From Priapulus caudatus (Eukaryota > Priapulida > Priapulimorpha > Priapulimorphida > Priapulidae), in NCBI RefSeq assembly GCF_000485595.1, contig NW_014577290.1:13089-45918 (forward strand): DNA of 32,830 nucleotides, given 5' to 3'. The position numbers and the translations under genes were made by a program. The notes beneath the pieces were generated by a model. The model did no database searches, had not been told where the DNA came from, and saw nothing but the letters and a program-made list of their open reading frames with translations. Within the stretch, counting starts at the first letter, position 1, and each line of letters begins with the position of its first letter. Positions 21,401-32,317 of the stretch are shown here, one piece after another.

Positions 21401-22465
21401 TGTCTTTACCTATTTATTTTTCATGGCTACTGTATATATTCCTCCTAACCCCTAGTCACTTGCAATACTTATCTTCGTATTTATTTGCATTTAGTTTAGC
21501 ACACATGTCACATGCATGCATGCATGCGTACTTGTACGTGCAATGGGCACACTCACATTCATAATCCAGCAACCAAAGTGAAATCTAGAAGATCTGATCT
21601 GTCAAAACAGACTCAGTTTTTCACCAAGTCCTCAGACCAGTTACTAATTATAGCTCCAGGCAACATGCTGTGGCATTACTACGCCTGTATACAGTGCACC
21701 TAGCATTTTTAGCTCATCTGACATTGTCAAGAAAAAGAACTCCCCAACCCTAAAACCGGCTATTGGGCCCGCGGTGCTTGCCCATGCGTTTTACCGAGTG
21801 CATGCATAGGTTCGTATGTATGAGAATGCACATGCATTTGTCTCCAAGCACGCGGTATTTCTGCTGATCTACGCATGCAGGAGTGTATCGATCTATAACA
21901 GCATATTCTGCACAATAGGAATATGGCCAGAAGGATCAGAGGGTACAGACATCAACTGCTGTAGCAAGGCCTACAACAGACCTTTATTGGCAGCAGGAGA
22001 TGACTGGGGTAAAGTGAAGCTCTACTCTTATCCGACTGACAAACCGAAGGTATGGCATTTATCTATAGTATTCAGACATGCATACATGCATACTAACACA
22101 CTACACTATTAATATACTAGTACATTCCAAAATGCAGTTCAACGGTTAACAGCATAGTATGCAATGGGAAAATTTATAGCGAGGGTGATACATACCTCTT
22201 AAGGCCTACTATAGTGCAATTTAACAATTAACAACAAAGGGAAAGTGCAGTAAATAAATTCATTGCGAACAGCATTCAGCATTTGCCAACAGCCACTAAT
22301 ATTGTTGCTGTGTTCGTTTCTACACAGTCTGGATGTCAGACATACTCAGGTCACAGTGGTGGCATCATGGGAGTTCAGTTCCTGTACAACGATGCTCGCC
22401 TGCTCACCACTGGTGGACGTGACATGGCCATCATGCAGTGGGAAGTTTGCTTGAGTCATTTCTAG
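18433..22465 (+). CDS. EML-like protein, WD40 exons 18-23 and stop
   Basis: 18433-18589 encodes DGAHAACFHPSGGMVAITTA. 20172-20269 encodes DGRFIAVGSRDHSIYVHQVS and KYNKIGRCL. 20590-20677 encodes GHTAGIEHMDWSADSQFLL and SADFEMNYW. 21177-21272 encodes SMRDVTWATQNCTLGFNVAG. 21919-22049 encodes IWPEGSEGTDINCCSKAYNR and AAGDDWGKVKLYSYP. 22328-22465 encodes YSGHSGGIMGVQFL and TTGGRDMAIMQWEV, ending in TAG. All phases join. The match to the EML second propeller is strong (GVWPEGSDGTDIN, GH...HLDWS.D, SGDYEILYW, STGGKDMSI.QW). The protein ends ten residues after the last strand, so it lacks the long C-terminal tail of EML4, as EML1/2 do. Total gene product about 845 residues. Confidence 0.95.
18590..20171. 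other. Large EML intron with a GC-rich, CpG-containing interval
   Basis: Between exons 18 and 19. A hairpin TGGAGACGTGC/GCACGTCTCCA (18811-18821, 18841-18851) sits in a GC-rich patch. About 19400-20000 is also GC-rich, and an open frame (19553-19852, 99 codons) with no recognised family lies there. Length and composition suggest one or more old insertions, but I cannot define ends. Confidence 0.45.
20678..21176. other. EML intron, nothing recognised
   Basis: AT-rich, with a short ATT run near 20930. No element or coding segment seen. Confidence 0.5.
21707..21735 (-). repeat. Truncated 3' end of a dispersed repeat
   Basis: ATTTTTAGCTCATCTGACAT is the reverse complement of the conserved end (TGTCAGATGAGCTAAAAAT) of the repeats at 27294-27690 and 32318-32562. 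Only this end is recognisable here, inside an EML intron. Confidence 0.65.
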
Positions 22466-22741
22466 GTGGCGCTACTAGCTGTGATGTGACAATAATTAAT
22501 TGTGCACTATGAAGTATGTGTGCTAGCCCCGCCTAAGTGGTGCTGATAGTTATCATAACAGGTGTTGCTGTATGATTATAGCTAGGCTACTAAGGTGTGC
22601 CACTCTAAGAACAAAAACTAAGTATACTGTATAAAATATAAGCAGGTTTTTTTCTCCCTCAAGAGACTATTATCCCTATCGTCCGGTAATGCATGTGATC
22701 GGGTTTGGAAGAGCTGCCTAAAAATGCCACCTTGGTACATG
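22466..22741 (+). other. Putative 3' UTR / downstream flank of the EML-like gene
   Basis: AT-rich sequence after the stop. No canonical AATAAA is seen before the transposon. The first one on this strand (about 22781-22788, ATCAATAAAC) lies inside the left arm of the inverted-repeat element, so the element might supply the polyadenylation signal. This is inference. Confidence 0.4.
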
Positions 22742-23524
22742 GAGAATATCAGGAGTAGATAACAGGGAAGGAGTGTGACATCAATAAACAAGGGAAATTC
22801 GTCTTTATAGGCTCTAAAAACTCGACGATTTACTACGCGTCAACTATTTACGTCTAACTCATCCAACTTGAGCTCAAATCGTACACAGCTAGTACATTCG
22901 CCTAGCATCGTGCGAAATCGTTTCCTCGTTTACACAAGCAATCCGGAGATACAGACTAAATCGTACGACACGACTTTCCATTCTTTGGCCATCAATCCAA
23001 GTGAATTGCCCGCCTCTATTAAAACAAAAGGCAGCTATACTGACGCGCTGTTGCTGTGTTTGCTCATCGGAATGTGAATGTGGCGGTGTGGCTCGCGGGA
23101 GATTGCCGTTGCTGCAGGCTACAGGCTACAGCATACAGCACAGTAGCACTCGCGCCGTTGCGTCTATGGTTTCGCCGATGTCCAATCTCCCCGCGAGCCA
23201 CACCGCACATCCACATTCCGATGAGCAAGCACAGCAACAGCGCGTCAGTATACTGCCTTTTGTTTTAATAGAGGCGGCAATTCACTTGGATTGATGGCAA
23301 AGAATGGAGTCGTGTCGTACGTTTTAGTCTGTATCTCCGATGTCTTGTTAAACGATGGAAACGATTTCGCACGATGCTAGGCGAATGTACTAGTGTACGA
23401 TTTGAGCTCAAGTTGGATGAGTTACGCCGTAGTAAATCGTAGGATATGACTAAGGTATTAACTACGAATTTCCCTTGTTTATTGATGTCACACTCCTTCC
23501 CTATTATCTACTCCTGAGAATATC
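22742..23524. mobile_element. Mutator-like non-autonomous element with long terminal inverted repeats and 9-bp TSD
   Basis: Arms 22751-23105 and 23183-23515 are reverse complements over about 340 bp with scattered mismatches and small indels, around a 77-bp loop. The outer ends start AGGAGTAGATAA. A perfect 9-bp direct repeat, GAGAATATC, flanks it (22742-22750 and 23516-23524). A 9-bp target duplication with long TIRs is typical of Mutator-like elements and of some fold-back elements. No transposase is present: open frames in the arms mirror each other and match nothing known. The clean duplication argues against a palindromic read artefact. Confidence 0.85.
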
Positions 23525-24711
23525 CAACAATACAGGAAAATTTCTGCTACTTTAATGCGTACGTATACAATGCAGTAACATGCTTATAAAGCTTTATCAA
23601 CTCCTACAATCCATGTCAACAAGATAATGCAGTGTCATGCAAGGCACTGTTAATGTCATTGGATGGGTAATGTTGTAGAAAATCAGTGGAAGCTTCTCTA
23701 CCTGGTAGCAATTCTGCACAAAGTGCCAATTGCCAGTGTTCTGGTAGTCATATTAAACACATTATTTAATCAAAATCAATCCATTTCTATCTGCCATATC
23801 TTTATTATGAGAGTTACGCTCGTTCTCCCTAGTTGGAAAACGTTGTTATCTGATCACATAATTGTACACATACCTCTAATGGCATGTGAGTTTGCTTCAC
23901 ATGGCACTGTAAACTAGAATCTCGAAATGTAGATTATAGTGCAAATATTATCTGATTCTGGTAAAGTGGGTGAAAATAATCTATTACACTTACACTAGCT
24001 CACAAGTAGATGTAATTATTATTTAAACATATGCCGATAATGATAATTTCTCGTATTATGATTATTCTTACATCATTTAACTACATGTAAGCTACTATAC
24101 ATGACACATTACACTGTTGTTTGGGTTATTTTTAACGAGGCAGCTGCCAAAACTTATGTCCATTCGCTTATTCGATTTTGCATATTAGTATCAAGAGTGC
24201 ATTAAGTATGTATATGCAGTAAATCATGCAGTGTCTCACACGTTTAATACTAGGGTGAATAAAAGGAAAGATGGTTATGATGATGTATTTAGATTTAGGT
24301 TAGACAATTAGGTGATCATATGATATTAAGAATCATAACGTCTTTTAGCAGCTGTGATGCAGCTGTGATGCAGCTGTGATGCAGCTCTTTGGCAATGACA
24401 ACTCCTTGTGTTCATTCGAAACAATGTTATTCTTTTTACGGGTTAATATCTAAAGCATGTTTTTATTAGGTTACGATCATTTTAAGAGATATTTTCTTTA
24501 TGCTATGGATAATCAAAACAAATTACATATTCAGTTGTCAACCAACCTGTGTTAATGGGAGTAGCTTGTATAGCGTTTACAACCTTGTCTTGCCAAATAT
24601 CCATTCATATAGAGAACCATTATGTGTATACACCTTGTTGATTTAAATTCTCATGCTGTTTAAAGCTTCATAAAAATGCCACTGCATATGAACCTATGTA
24701 TATATATCGTA
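23525..24711. other. Intergenic AT-rich stretch
   Basis: No gene recognised. A 12-bp tandem repeat (GCAGCTGTGATG, about three copies) lies at 24348-24385. The open frame at 23663-23917 shows no family features. Confidence 0.5.
24348..24385. repeat. 12-bp tandem repeat
   Basis: GCAGCTGTGATG repeated about three times in exact phase. Confidence 0.85.
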
Positions 24712-24909
24712 AGAGGGTCTATGTCCCCCAGGGTACTGCCGGAACATACCCTGGGTACGGTCCGGTATGCCGGAACGTACCCTGGTACTATCTAATATGC
24801 CGGACCGTACCTCGCCTACTCCACTAGCGAGTCTAGGGAGTCGCCTATGCCTACTCCCTAACCATATCAGATAGTTACCAGGGTACATTCCGGCAGTACC
24901 CTGGGGGAC
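24712..24909. mobile_element. MITE with GGGTCTATGTCCCCC termini (copy 2, inverted)
   Basis: AGAGGGTCTATGTCCCCCAG begins the left end, and CAGTACCCTGGGGGAC ends the right. Its interior (GCCTACTCC, CTAGGGAGT, CATATCAGATAGTTACCAGG) is the reverse complement of that in 7188-7389. The last dozen bases of the right terminus are replaced by unrelated sequence, so this copy is damaged. Confidence 0.85.
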
Positions 24910-25730
24910 GTGTGCTTTGTCATGATCCAGCCATACTGCCAGCGTTTCTGTGTCGTCTAGTGCCTCGACAAGTTTTATCTACGCGGTATATGAGAAATTG
25001 TCATTCCCTCATTGGATGGATACTTGGCTTCACTTGGATGGTTGTAATGTGATTATTGTGTATTACGCAATGCAGGAGGATAATTAATGTTGACGAAGTA
25101 AGAATAGAAATATTATAATATATTTGCCTTGCCTTTGATATTATGACCATTCCACTGTAGATACTTATTTCAGTATATAAATATAAATGCTTTTCTGAAC
25201 TAATTATCTTCTCTACTGTCTTTCTCTACACGAATTGTTGAAGCTGTTATTCATTCTGAGTTTTCGTTATATACATGAATGGTTTAGGACGCAATCTGCA
25301 CGTTTGCATATATTAATTTTGCTAATGATGAGCCCAGAAATTAACTTTGACTGTTTAACAAGCATAGGGTTAGGGATGAACACGCCAAAACTTTCCTATA
25401 ATTTATATGCCTATACTTGCTTGGCCTAATTTCCTATATACACCAACATTATGTGCAGAAATTTGATGAGTCACTTAATTAGCTCTATTCATGAATCATA
25501 CAGATATGTCCCTACCGATGTATAGCACCATGAACATGTATATGTAACATGAGTATACATGTGTTCATGTTATGGGCACATAAAACAAACTATATATATA
25601 CATGCATGATTAAAATTTGTCCTAGTAAGCTTTGGGGAAATCGGCATCATATCCCTATATAGGTTTCGTGGAAAATTAGTTTCTGGGAGACATTCAAGGA
25701 AAAGTAGTACCTCGAGTAGGCCGGGTCTCC
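24910..25730. other. Intergenic stretch, nothing recognised
   Basis: AT-rich, with a short run of CATGTATATG-like palindromes near 25530-25570. No coding segment is supported. Confidence 0.5.
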
Positions 25731-25915
25731 GGACCAAGGTGCTAAACATACAGCAGAATATACTGTAGGACCAAGGTGCTGAACATACAGCAGAATATAC
25801 TGTAGGACCAAGGTGCTGAACATACAGCAGAATATACTGTAGGACCAAGGTGCTGAACATACAGCAGAATATACTGTAGGACCAAGGTGCTGAACATACA
25901 GCAGAATATACTGTA
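25731..25915. repeat. 37-bp minisatellite, five copies
   Basis: Five head-to-tail units starting GGACCAAGGTGCTGAACATA and ending AATATACTGTA. The first has one difference (CTAAAC for CTGAAC). There are no spacers, so it is not CRISPR. Because 37 is not a multiple of three, each reverse-strand frame reads through a cycle of the same peptides (YILLYVQHLG and so on), producing three spurious long open frames. Confidence 0.97.
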
Positions 25916-26454
25916 CAGTGGAAAGACCGGCACATGGCATTTAACGAAACAGAAACAGTCACAGACTATTTGACACTCCAACCACCTTTATGTGCACCAC
26001 CACATACTGTGTGTACATGGGTTTTACAAAATATATAATGTGGAGGGTTGTGCAATCTATACTATACAACGCATAGATTAAGCTACTTAGCTGTGTGATT
26101 GTGAAAAAATAAATTAGATTTAATCTAATTAGGCCAATACGAAATTACTAGGTAGAACAGATCATTATACCGTTTACACCGGGAGACAAAATCCGGGAGA
26201 CAGATCAAGGGAACCGGGAGACAGATCAAGGGAAACCCATGGATGTTCAGAAAAGTTCAGAATGAAAAAGCGTAGTTGCATGGGAGTGTGATACTACTTA
26301 CTATTCTAGTTGTTGAGTACAAAGGGGAATAACACATTTCTGTCTTGCTGAACACGAGTTTCCTCCAGTTTTGATCTTAGAACATGTTTTCAGGTCACTG
26401 TTCAACATGCCAAATATGAGCAGCATTGATGATGTCATTTAGATTTGTACCCTC
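25916..26454. other. Intergenic stretch, nothing recognised
   Basis: No gene seen. A short direct repeat, ACCGGGAGACAGATCAAGGG-like, occurs twice near 26190-26235. Confidence 0.5.
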
Positions 26455-26680
26455 TGCACGCACGCACGCATGCACACACACGCGCGCACGTACGCACACA
26501 CACACACACGCGCGCACACACGCACGCACGCACACACATGCACATGCACGAGCACGCACGCACGCACGCAGCCACGCACGCACACACACACACCTAAGCA
26601 TGCGCACACACAAAGACACACGAAAACGTACACACGCGTACGCACACACGCACGCACACGCGCGCACACACACAGACACA

Positions 26681-26727
<47 letters not shown>
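26455..26727. repeat. (CACG)/(CA)n compound microsatellite
   Basis: About 270 bp of alternating purine-pyrimidine CA, CACG and CGCG repeats, a potential Z-DNA former. His/Thr/Ala/Arg and Val/Cys/Arg-only open frames on both strands are artefacts. Confidence 0.95.
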
Positions 26728-26728
<1 letters not shown>

Positions 26729-27293
26729 GGTGCCATAAGGCTAGCTACTACCACGACCATCTACCATGACTCGACAATTTTTTTTTCTCAAAGCCACACT
26801 TTTGCAAGTGATCATGACTCAGTAAACTAGTTGCTACCTTCGTTTAGCCCATGCTGTGATACTATCAGCCACCCACCTGCGAGGTAGGCTTATTTATAGT
26901 TGGCCTTAATCAAAAGCAGACGTTTGCGTAAGTGCTATTGACATTGTATTCCCAACGTACAGAATCTCATATAGAGAATGAAGTTCATATATGATTTAAG
27001 GCCATAAACGTTGTTCAAGTAAGTTTTGCATGCGGAATTTCACTGTGAAATTTAAGTCTTCTACGATCACACAAGTACCATCAAACACAGTTCAGTCTTT
27101 TGTTAACAGTCAACAAATCAATGTTTAACCCTCCTCTTGAGAGCCAAAAGGTTATCAGACACTTACTTATCGCACGTCAGTGGAAAGCACATTTCATGGT
27201 CCTTTCAATAAAGTGATAAAAATGGTAGGTCAGCGCTGAAACAAAAAAGTTTTCCACTCTGTCCATTAAGGCCATGTCCTCAGAAAATGTCTA

Positions 27294-27690
27294 ATATCTG
27301 ACCTTTCCCCCACTGCCCTTTGACCTGTGACCTCCAATTTCGCACTGGTGATGGGTTCCCTGCCCATCACACTATACACCGAATATTAAGAGCATAGGCC
27401 GTTCAGATTTGTGCCGCAATTCCGTATTTCCTCCTATACCTTAAGTTAAGGTGGAAATATTCCCCCTTCGTTGACACATCTTGACCTTTGACCCTTGACC
27501 CCCCAAATTGGTCACCCCGAGTCCTTTTCACGATCCTCCCCCGACGTCCCGAATATCGTGACCGTACGTCGAGCGGTTAAGATTTGTGCCCAACTGTTGA
27601 CGGACACACGGACACACGGACACACGGATCACGGACGGACGCGATTCTACAATCTGCATCTGACTTCATCAGATGGGCTAAAAATAGTAC
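27294..27690 (+). repeat. Dispersed repeat with DR1-like sites and 3' hairpin (copy 1, two modules)
   Basis: Two related modules, about 27294-27420 and 27474-27600, each run from a TGACC-rich start through CCGAATAT to AGATTTGTGCC. The second continues through ACGGACACACGG repeats to GCATCTGACTTCATCAGATG and GGCTAAAAAT. From CCTATACCTTAAGTTAAG onward it matches 32318-32562. GTCGAGCGGTTAAG resembles a tRNA Leu/Ser-type A box, but I see no B box, so a SINE origin is unproven. Confidence 0.75.
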
Positions 27691-28551
27691 AATATAACAT
27701 CCACTCCACAAAACATCTCTGCTATGAAAGTTCTGGTGTTCAAAATTGTAGTACAGGACGGCTATGCAACACAGATTTCTCATGTCAAAAGCCAGGTGTA
27801 AAAGCCAACAAGACATGTATAGCTTCTCAGTGAGGAAACAAATTGTATACACTTACACTTTACTGGTCCTAGGAAATAAACAGCCATTATATTTTTGTAA
27901 TCTGCACAGAAATATTTATTTACTTTTGAAATAGTAATCCACATTGTAAACGTTATACCTGTCAAACCTTTGGTGATATCATAGGAATGCAAATAACAAA
28001 CATAGTTTACTTAGAGCTACAGACCACTGCCCAAAACTATCTAACTAATTAGATAATGTGATAATGTGATAAGACCAAACTTATATTACAAAAATAAATT
28101 GAAACTCTTGTACCCTGATAATTAGCAACTATATTAATACTCTCACTTGCAATAACAATTGTTGAATTAACTAAATTGACTGTTCTTTTTCGCCTCACTA
28201 CATATATTTCCAAATAATAATCTTCTTGATTAATACTAGTATTAATATTTACCAGCACTTAAACTAAGTTTTAACATCATGTGTTAATACATGATACCGA
28301 ATGTTGAAACCATCTATGCCCTTATGTTTTAATATTTATTCCATTACTTAAACTAAAACACCTGAAGCATCTATATAGAGCCCGTTTGCTGTTTATAGTT
28401 ATTAGCTTAGGTACCCTGTAAGTGGTAATCCTACCCTGAGATCATTACAGGCGTTACTCGGCATAATTCATTCACTGGTCCCATTCTGTACTTACACACT
28501 CACACACCGGGTATGTAAACATTACATGTTAACACCCAAATTTCAGGGCTA
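27691..28551. other. Intergenic AT-rich stretch
   Basis: No coding segment or element recognised. Reverse-strand open frames here are AT-rich and featureless. Confidence 0.5.
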
Positions 28552-29110
28552 GACCATCAGTCCTCGCCAAAAGCGTCGGACCGTCGGACAAAACCGGTGA
28601 TTTTTGCACGGGTCCGACAAGAAATTTGGCTTTACCAGACCGTGTGTCAGGTAACATTAGTCATTACATCAACTAATTACGCAGAGGCTACGGGTACGTC
28701 AGTACCACACACTATGCCTAATACTATCACTGATTATACCTGGATCACACAACTGGACAAGGCCAAAGACCTAGAAATAGGTGAAACCTACATCAATGAC
28801 AAAGCTGGCATTATCGAATGCATTGCTGATTGTACGCGTCACGAAATGGATGAAAAAATAAACGATGCTAGCTTTTTCAGCTTTATCATGGACGGGTCAA
28901 CAGACATAGCTGGTCATGAGCAGGAAAGCATATATATATATATATATGTTAGATATGTCCACAAAGGAAAAGCAACAGAGATGTGAATGCGTTTTAATGT
29001 TTCAATATTTTTTTGGTCCAGTAACATATCATTCGGTCTGGTAAAAATCTATTTTTTACTGGACCGAATGTCCAGTAAAGAATTTTGTCTTTTGGCGAGG
29101 ACTGGACCAT
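28552..29110 (+). mobile_element. hAT-like transposon relic with perfect 16-bp TIRs
   Basis: CAGTCCTCGCCAAAAG (28558-28573) is answered exactly by its reverse complement at 29089-29104. GACCAT lies directly outside both ends (28552-28557, 29105-29110). Terminal CAG...CTG and an internal transposase fragment suit the hAT superfamily, whose usual duplication is 8 bp; only 6 match here. Subterminal ACCAGACCG/CGGTCTGGT are also inverted. At 547 bp it is a deleted, non-autonomous copy between the two genes. Confidence 0.82.
28669..28983 (+). pseudogene. Fragment of a hAT-type (DUF4371 / ZNF862-like) transposase
   Basis: The frame encodes ...LEIGETYINDKAGII, then ASFFSFIMDGSTDIAGHEQE and VRYVHKGKATE before a stop. 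IGETYINDKA and SF...DGSTD...QE are typical of the DUF4371 region of hAT-derived proteins such as ZNF862 relatives. The Asp in DGSTD occupies the place of the first catalytic acid (family inference). A (TA)n run splits SIYI from VRYV, adding residues. No zinc finger and no C-terminal dimerisation domain remain, so this is a non-functional remnant inside the 547-bp element. Confidence 0.75.
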
Positions 29111-29547
29111 ATTACTCACTTTATCACAACTTTCTTACTTACCTCACACAGAGTCACATCACACCCAGTGATTTCAGAAATTCACTTACAAACCCCTGGC
29201 ACCAACAAACAATCTCCTTGGGCCATCTGCTCTGCCTCAAGTTGAACCCATATAGATCTACCTAGCTGAAGATGATACACGGCAACCTTTAACTGACACA
29301 GACACTGTTGTTATGATCGCCACCTCCCATATTCCCTATACGCTCCCCTCACCCCACCACGCATGAGTTAAGTGACACCATAGTCACTGAAATGACTGAC
29401 TCTTCCCACGTGTGGCCGCACGGTACCGCAGCAGTGGCATGGAACTCAATTCCCCATGAAAACATAGCTCCACTTTCACTCTAAGGTCCGTTTTCTATTA
29501 GCACACAATGCCATGCCACGCTGCCCCTTCCACATCCCGTACATACT
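29111..29547. other. Intergenic / downstream flank of the transaldolase gene
   Basis: This should contain the 3' UTR of the minus-strand transaldolase. I see no clear polyadenylation signal or other element. Confidence 0.45.
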
Positions 29548-32023
29548 CTACTGCTTTAACCTAACCATCAACTGTGCCTCCAGCTTGCGCGAGTCCGCGG
29601 CAAACTTGCGTATTCCATCAGACAGCTTTTCGGTTGCCATCTGGTCTTCGTTGAGCTCAAAGCGGAATGCTTTCTCGTCAAAGGTGACCTTCTCAATTGC
29701 CTGTGTCTTTGCTGAAACACAGGGTAGAGTAAGGTTGTGACACCAACGGCCTTTACGTTCAGCATACACGTTAACCAGGGCAAGACTGAGACAACAATTT
29801 ACACGATGCTCACAGATAACGTGTCAAACTTCAGTTCATGAAATCTAGAAAAATAAATCCCCTGGACTATTCTAAGTAATAGCCACACACACGCATTCTT
29901 GCACTCCACATGGGCACACAAACAAGTGCTTGCCCACACACACACACGCACAAACGCAGATGCAGACACATAAAGGTTTTTACCTGTATCAGCATTGAGG
30001 TGTCTGGTTATCAAGTCTCTGCTAGCTTCTAATTCTCCCAGCAGCTTAGGACTGTGCAAACACAAAGAAAATGATTAAAAAATGATGACTTTCCAGCGCA
30101 GCAATCATGACTCTGCACTAAACTTAATCTACAATATAAGCATGAAAGGGCTGACTGCACTATCCCCATGTTTTGGCAACAAAGGCAACTTTTCAGAGAA
30201 ATAACGTCACACCTGTAACAGCATCGTGCACAGTGCCACTCATTTACCTGATAGTCAGCAAATCACAGCCGGCCAGCGCTCTAATTTCACCAATATTTCT
30301 GAAGGAGGCGCCCATAATGACTGTCTTGTAGTCAAACTTCTTGTAGTAATTGTAGATTGAAGTCACACTGATGACGCCTGAGCAGACAAATCATGACAAA
30401 CTTTAGGATGCCAGTGACGCACCTCATAAAAACATAAAACTGTGCAAATATCAGTAGGGACCAAGTTGTGAAGTTTATTTTGAGGGTGATTGCCAGAATA
30501 CTAACACCTAGTAACAAAATTTTAGATTAGAGATACAGCAAATTTCTCAATTTCGTCCCTCAATAGATACAAAATGCAAACAAGTGGAAGCTGTATGTAT
30601 AAACCTGGATCTTCCATTGGTTCGTAAGACTTTTTTCCTGTATTGGCAACATTCCAATCCAAAATGCGACCAACAAAAGGTGAAATTAGAGTGACTCCAG
30701 CCTCGGCACAAGCTACCGCCTGCAATGATAACAGCAGTCTTTGATATTGGGTGTGTCAGGTGCATTATAGATATTAGGAGGGATATCTTGGTAGGGACAC
30801 ATGTACACATGGGTGGGAAGTATTTGAGTATATGTATAAACACTCAAAAACAAGAGAAGATGGGGATATGCAAATAACGTAAATGTCAATTTTTCACAGT
30901 GGTGAAGTGTTATCTGTTGAAGATCTCTATGCAATCCTACCATGAATCACTGATCAAATGACTGCAGATTTATAAGGCAAAAACAATTAAATTCTTACCT
31001 GACCAAACGAGAAGAGAAGTGTCATGTTGCAATGAATTCCAAACTGTTTTTCGAGAACTCTGAAATAATGAAAAGCCATTAGGCATGACTGTACTTTTGT
31101 AACCGAACTACTAGTTATTGAACTGTGTTATACCCTTTCACTGTTATTTTAAGTGTCCTATGCCATAATAGGCACAACTTCCAAAACATTTGCAACTAGA
31201 GCACTCGGAGAGCACAGACCTCTGCCAAAGCAGCTGAATTCTCTCAATGTGGAATTTTTTATTCATTAAATAATTAATTAAGTGGAAAAATTAATTAATT
31301 AATTGGATCCGAATTAGTGCGAGCGTGCAGGTGGGGGAGGACTGTGGTTGCCCCTTAGCCTGTGTTTGCGTGTTTTTAAGTCTACAGCCAGCGCACCTAG
31401 CGGAAGTGAACTGAAACGTGCATGTTCACAAACAAACCAACCAACACTCAAACATTCGCCGGTGAAAACATAACCTCCGCCACGCCCCTGGCAGAGGTAA
31501 TAACATTACAGTATTCTTAAATATTTAAGTGATGTCAGACATATTTCTGAGGTTTATTTCTTACTCTGCAGCACGGATGCCCTCCCAGGTTGATGCCAGC
31601 TTGATGAGGACTCGCTCCTTGGGAATTCCTGCCTCTTTATACATAGAAATAAGTTTCTTCGCCTTGGCAATCGAGCCTTCTTTATCAAACGACAACCTGA
31701 AACATAATTCAAATATGTTTAATCATTCGGAGATTTGCATAAAGCTAGACATGTATAACTAATCATAGGAAGCCATGGTTCTTGTTTGTTCAGAAAATAT
31801 AGCATTTACATTACTAATGCTATCTCGTCTGAAATCTTTGATCAGATATAGTCAAAATATATATAAACATGATTTAAGGACAATACTGATATTTAATGCA
31901 GTTATGGTTATATACCTGGCATCAACCTCAGTTGAAACTCTGCCTGGGACTATCTTTAGTATCTCCACTCCAAATAACACAAACAGCATGTCAATCGCTT
32001 CAGAAACTTGTTCCTCCACTGTG
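29548..32023 (-). CDS. TALDO1: Transaldolase (5'-partial, seven exons)
   Basis: Cytosolic pentose-phosphate enzyme moving dihydroxyacetone between sedoheptulose-7-phosphate and glyceraldehyde-3-phosphate. Exons, in transcript order: 32023-31916, 31696-31565, 31059-30999, 30719-30605, 30377-30248, 30051-29984, 29711-29548, all GT/AG with joining phases. They encode [118 protein letters not shown] and [20 protein letters not shown] to a TAG. The Schiff-base Lys is in [11 protein letters not shown], and the Glu of STEVDAR is present. About 258 residues are here. The first 75 or so, including the TTNPS signature, must lie beyond 32830; nothing at 32024-32830 encodes them. Assignment to TALDO1 rests on very close similarity to the animal form. 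Confidence 0.96.
31218..31498. repeat. Possible short inverted-repeat element in a transaldolase intron
   Basis: ACCTCTGCCA (31218-31227) and TGGCAGAGGT (31489-31498) are exact inverted 10-mers about 280 bp apart, within the intron between the second and third exons present. The interior is unlike its surroundings, with GC-rich patches near 31315-31400. No target duplication is seen, so this is tentative. Confidence 0.35.
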
Positions 32024-32317
32024 CTATAAAATTATTACATATTAATAATGTGCACAGAGCATTAGACATATAAACAAGAGCCGCAGAGTGACAGCGCTCA
32101 ACTGATGTGTACTGTAGCCGGCTATTCTTCTCATAAACTCACTGGCAACCGAATCAAGTGCGCCCTCCCGCCACCGCGTTGATAGGCTTTGCTATACCGG
32201 TAGTACAGTAATAAAGATATAGCTGTGTAGCTTTAACGACTTCGCTATATTAACGTTATCATGGCTATGTGTCGAGCGCGAGCGTAGTGGTGGTGGTGGA
32301 GAGGGTGAGGGTGGAGT
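32024..32317. other. Transaldolase intron sequence
   Basis: Upstream of the first transaldolase exon present. A CpG-rich patch lies at about 32130-32290, with no coding segment. Confidence 0.5.

Noticed and set aside
22751-23515. Palindromic long-read artefact
   Set aside because: The palindrome ends at defined points flanked by a 9-bp direct repeat and by different unique sequence on each side.
25731-25915. CRISPR-like array
   Set aside because: Repeats are directly contiguous without spacers and the genome is eukaryotic.
25570-25981. Three reverse-strand frames repeating YILLYVQHLG-type peptides
   Set aside because: They arise from the 37-bp tandem repeat, whose unit length is not divisible by three, so every frame stays open.
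26395-26830. Overlapping His/Thr/Ala-rich and Cys/Val/Arg-rich frames on both strands
   Set aside because: All are translations of the CA/CACG microsatellite.
27474-27600. tRNA gene suggested by GTCGAGCGGTTAAG
   Set aside because: It resembles an A box only. No anticodon arm, B box or acceptor pairing is visible.
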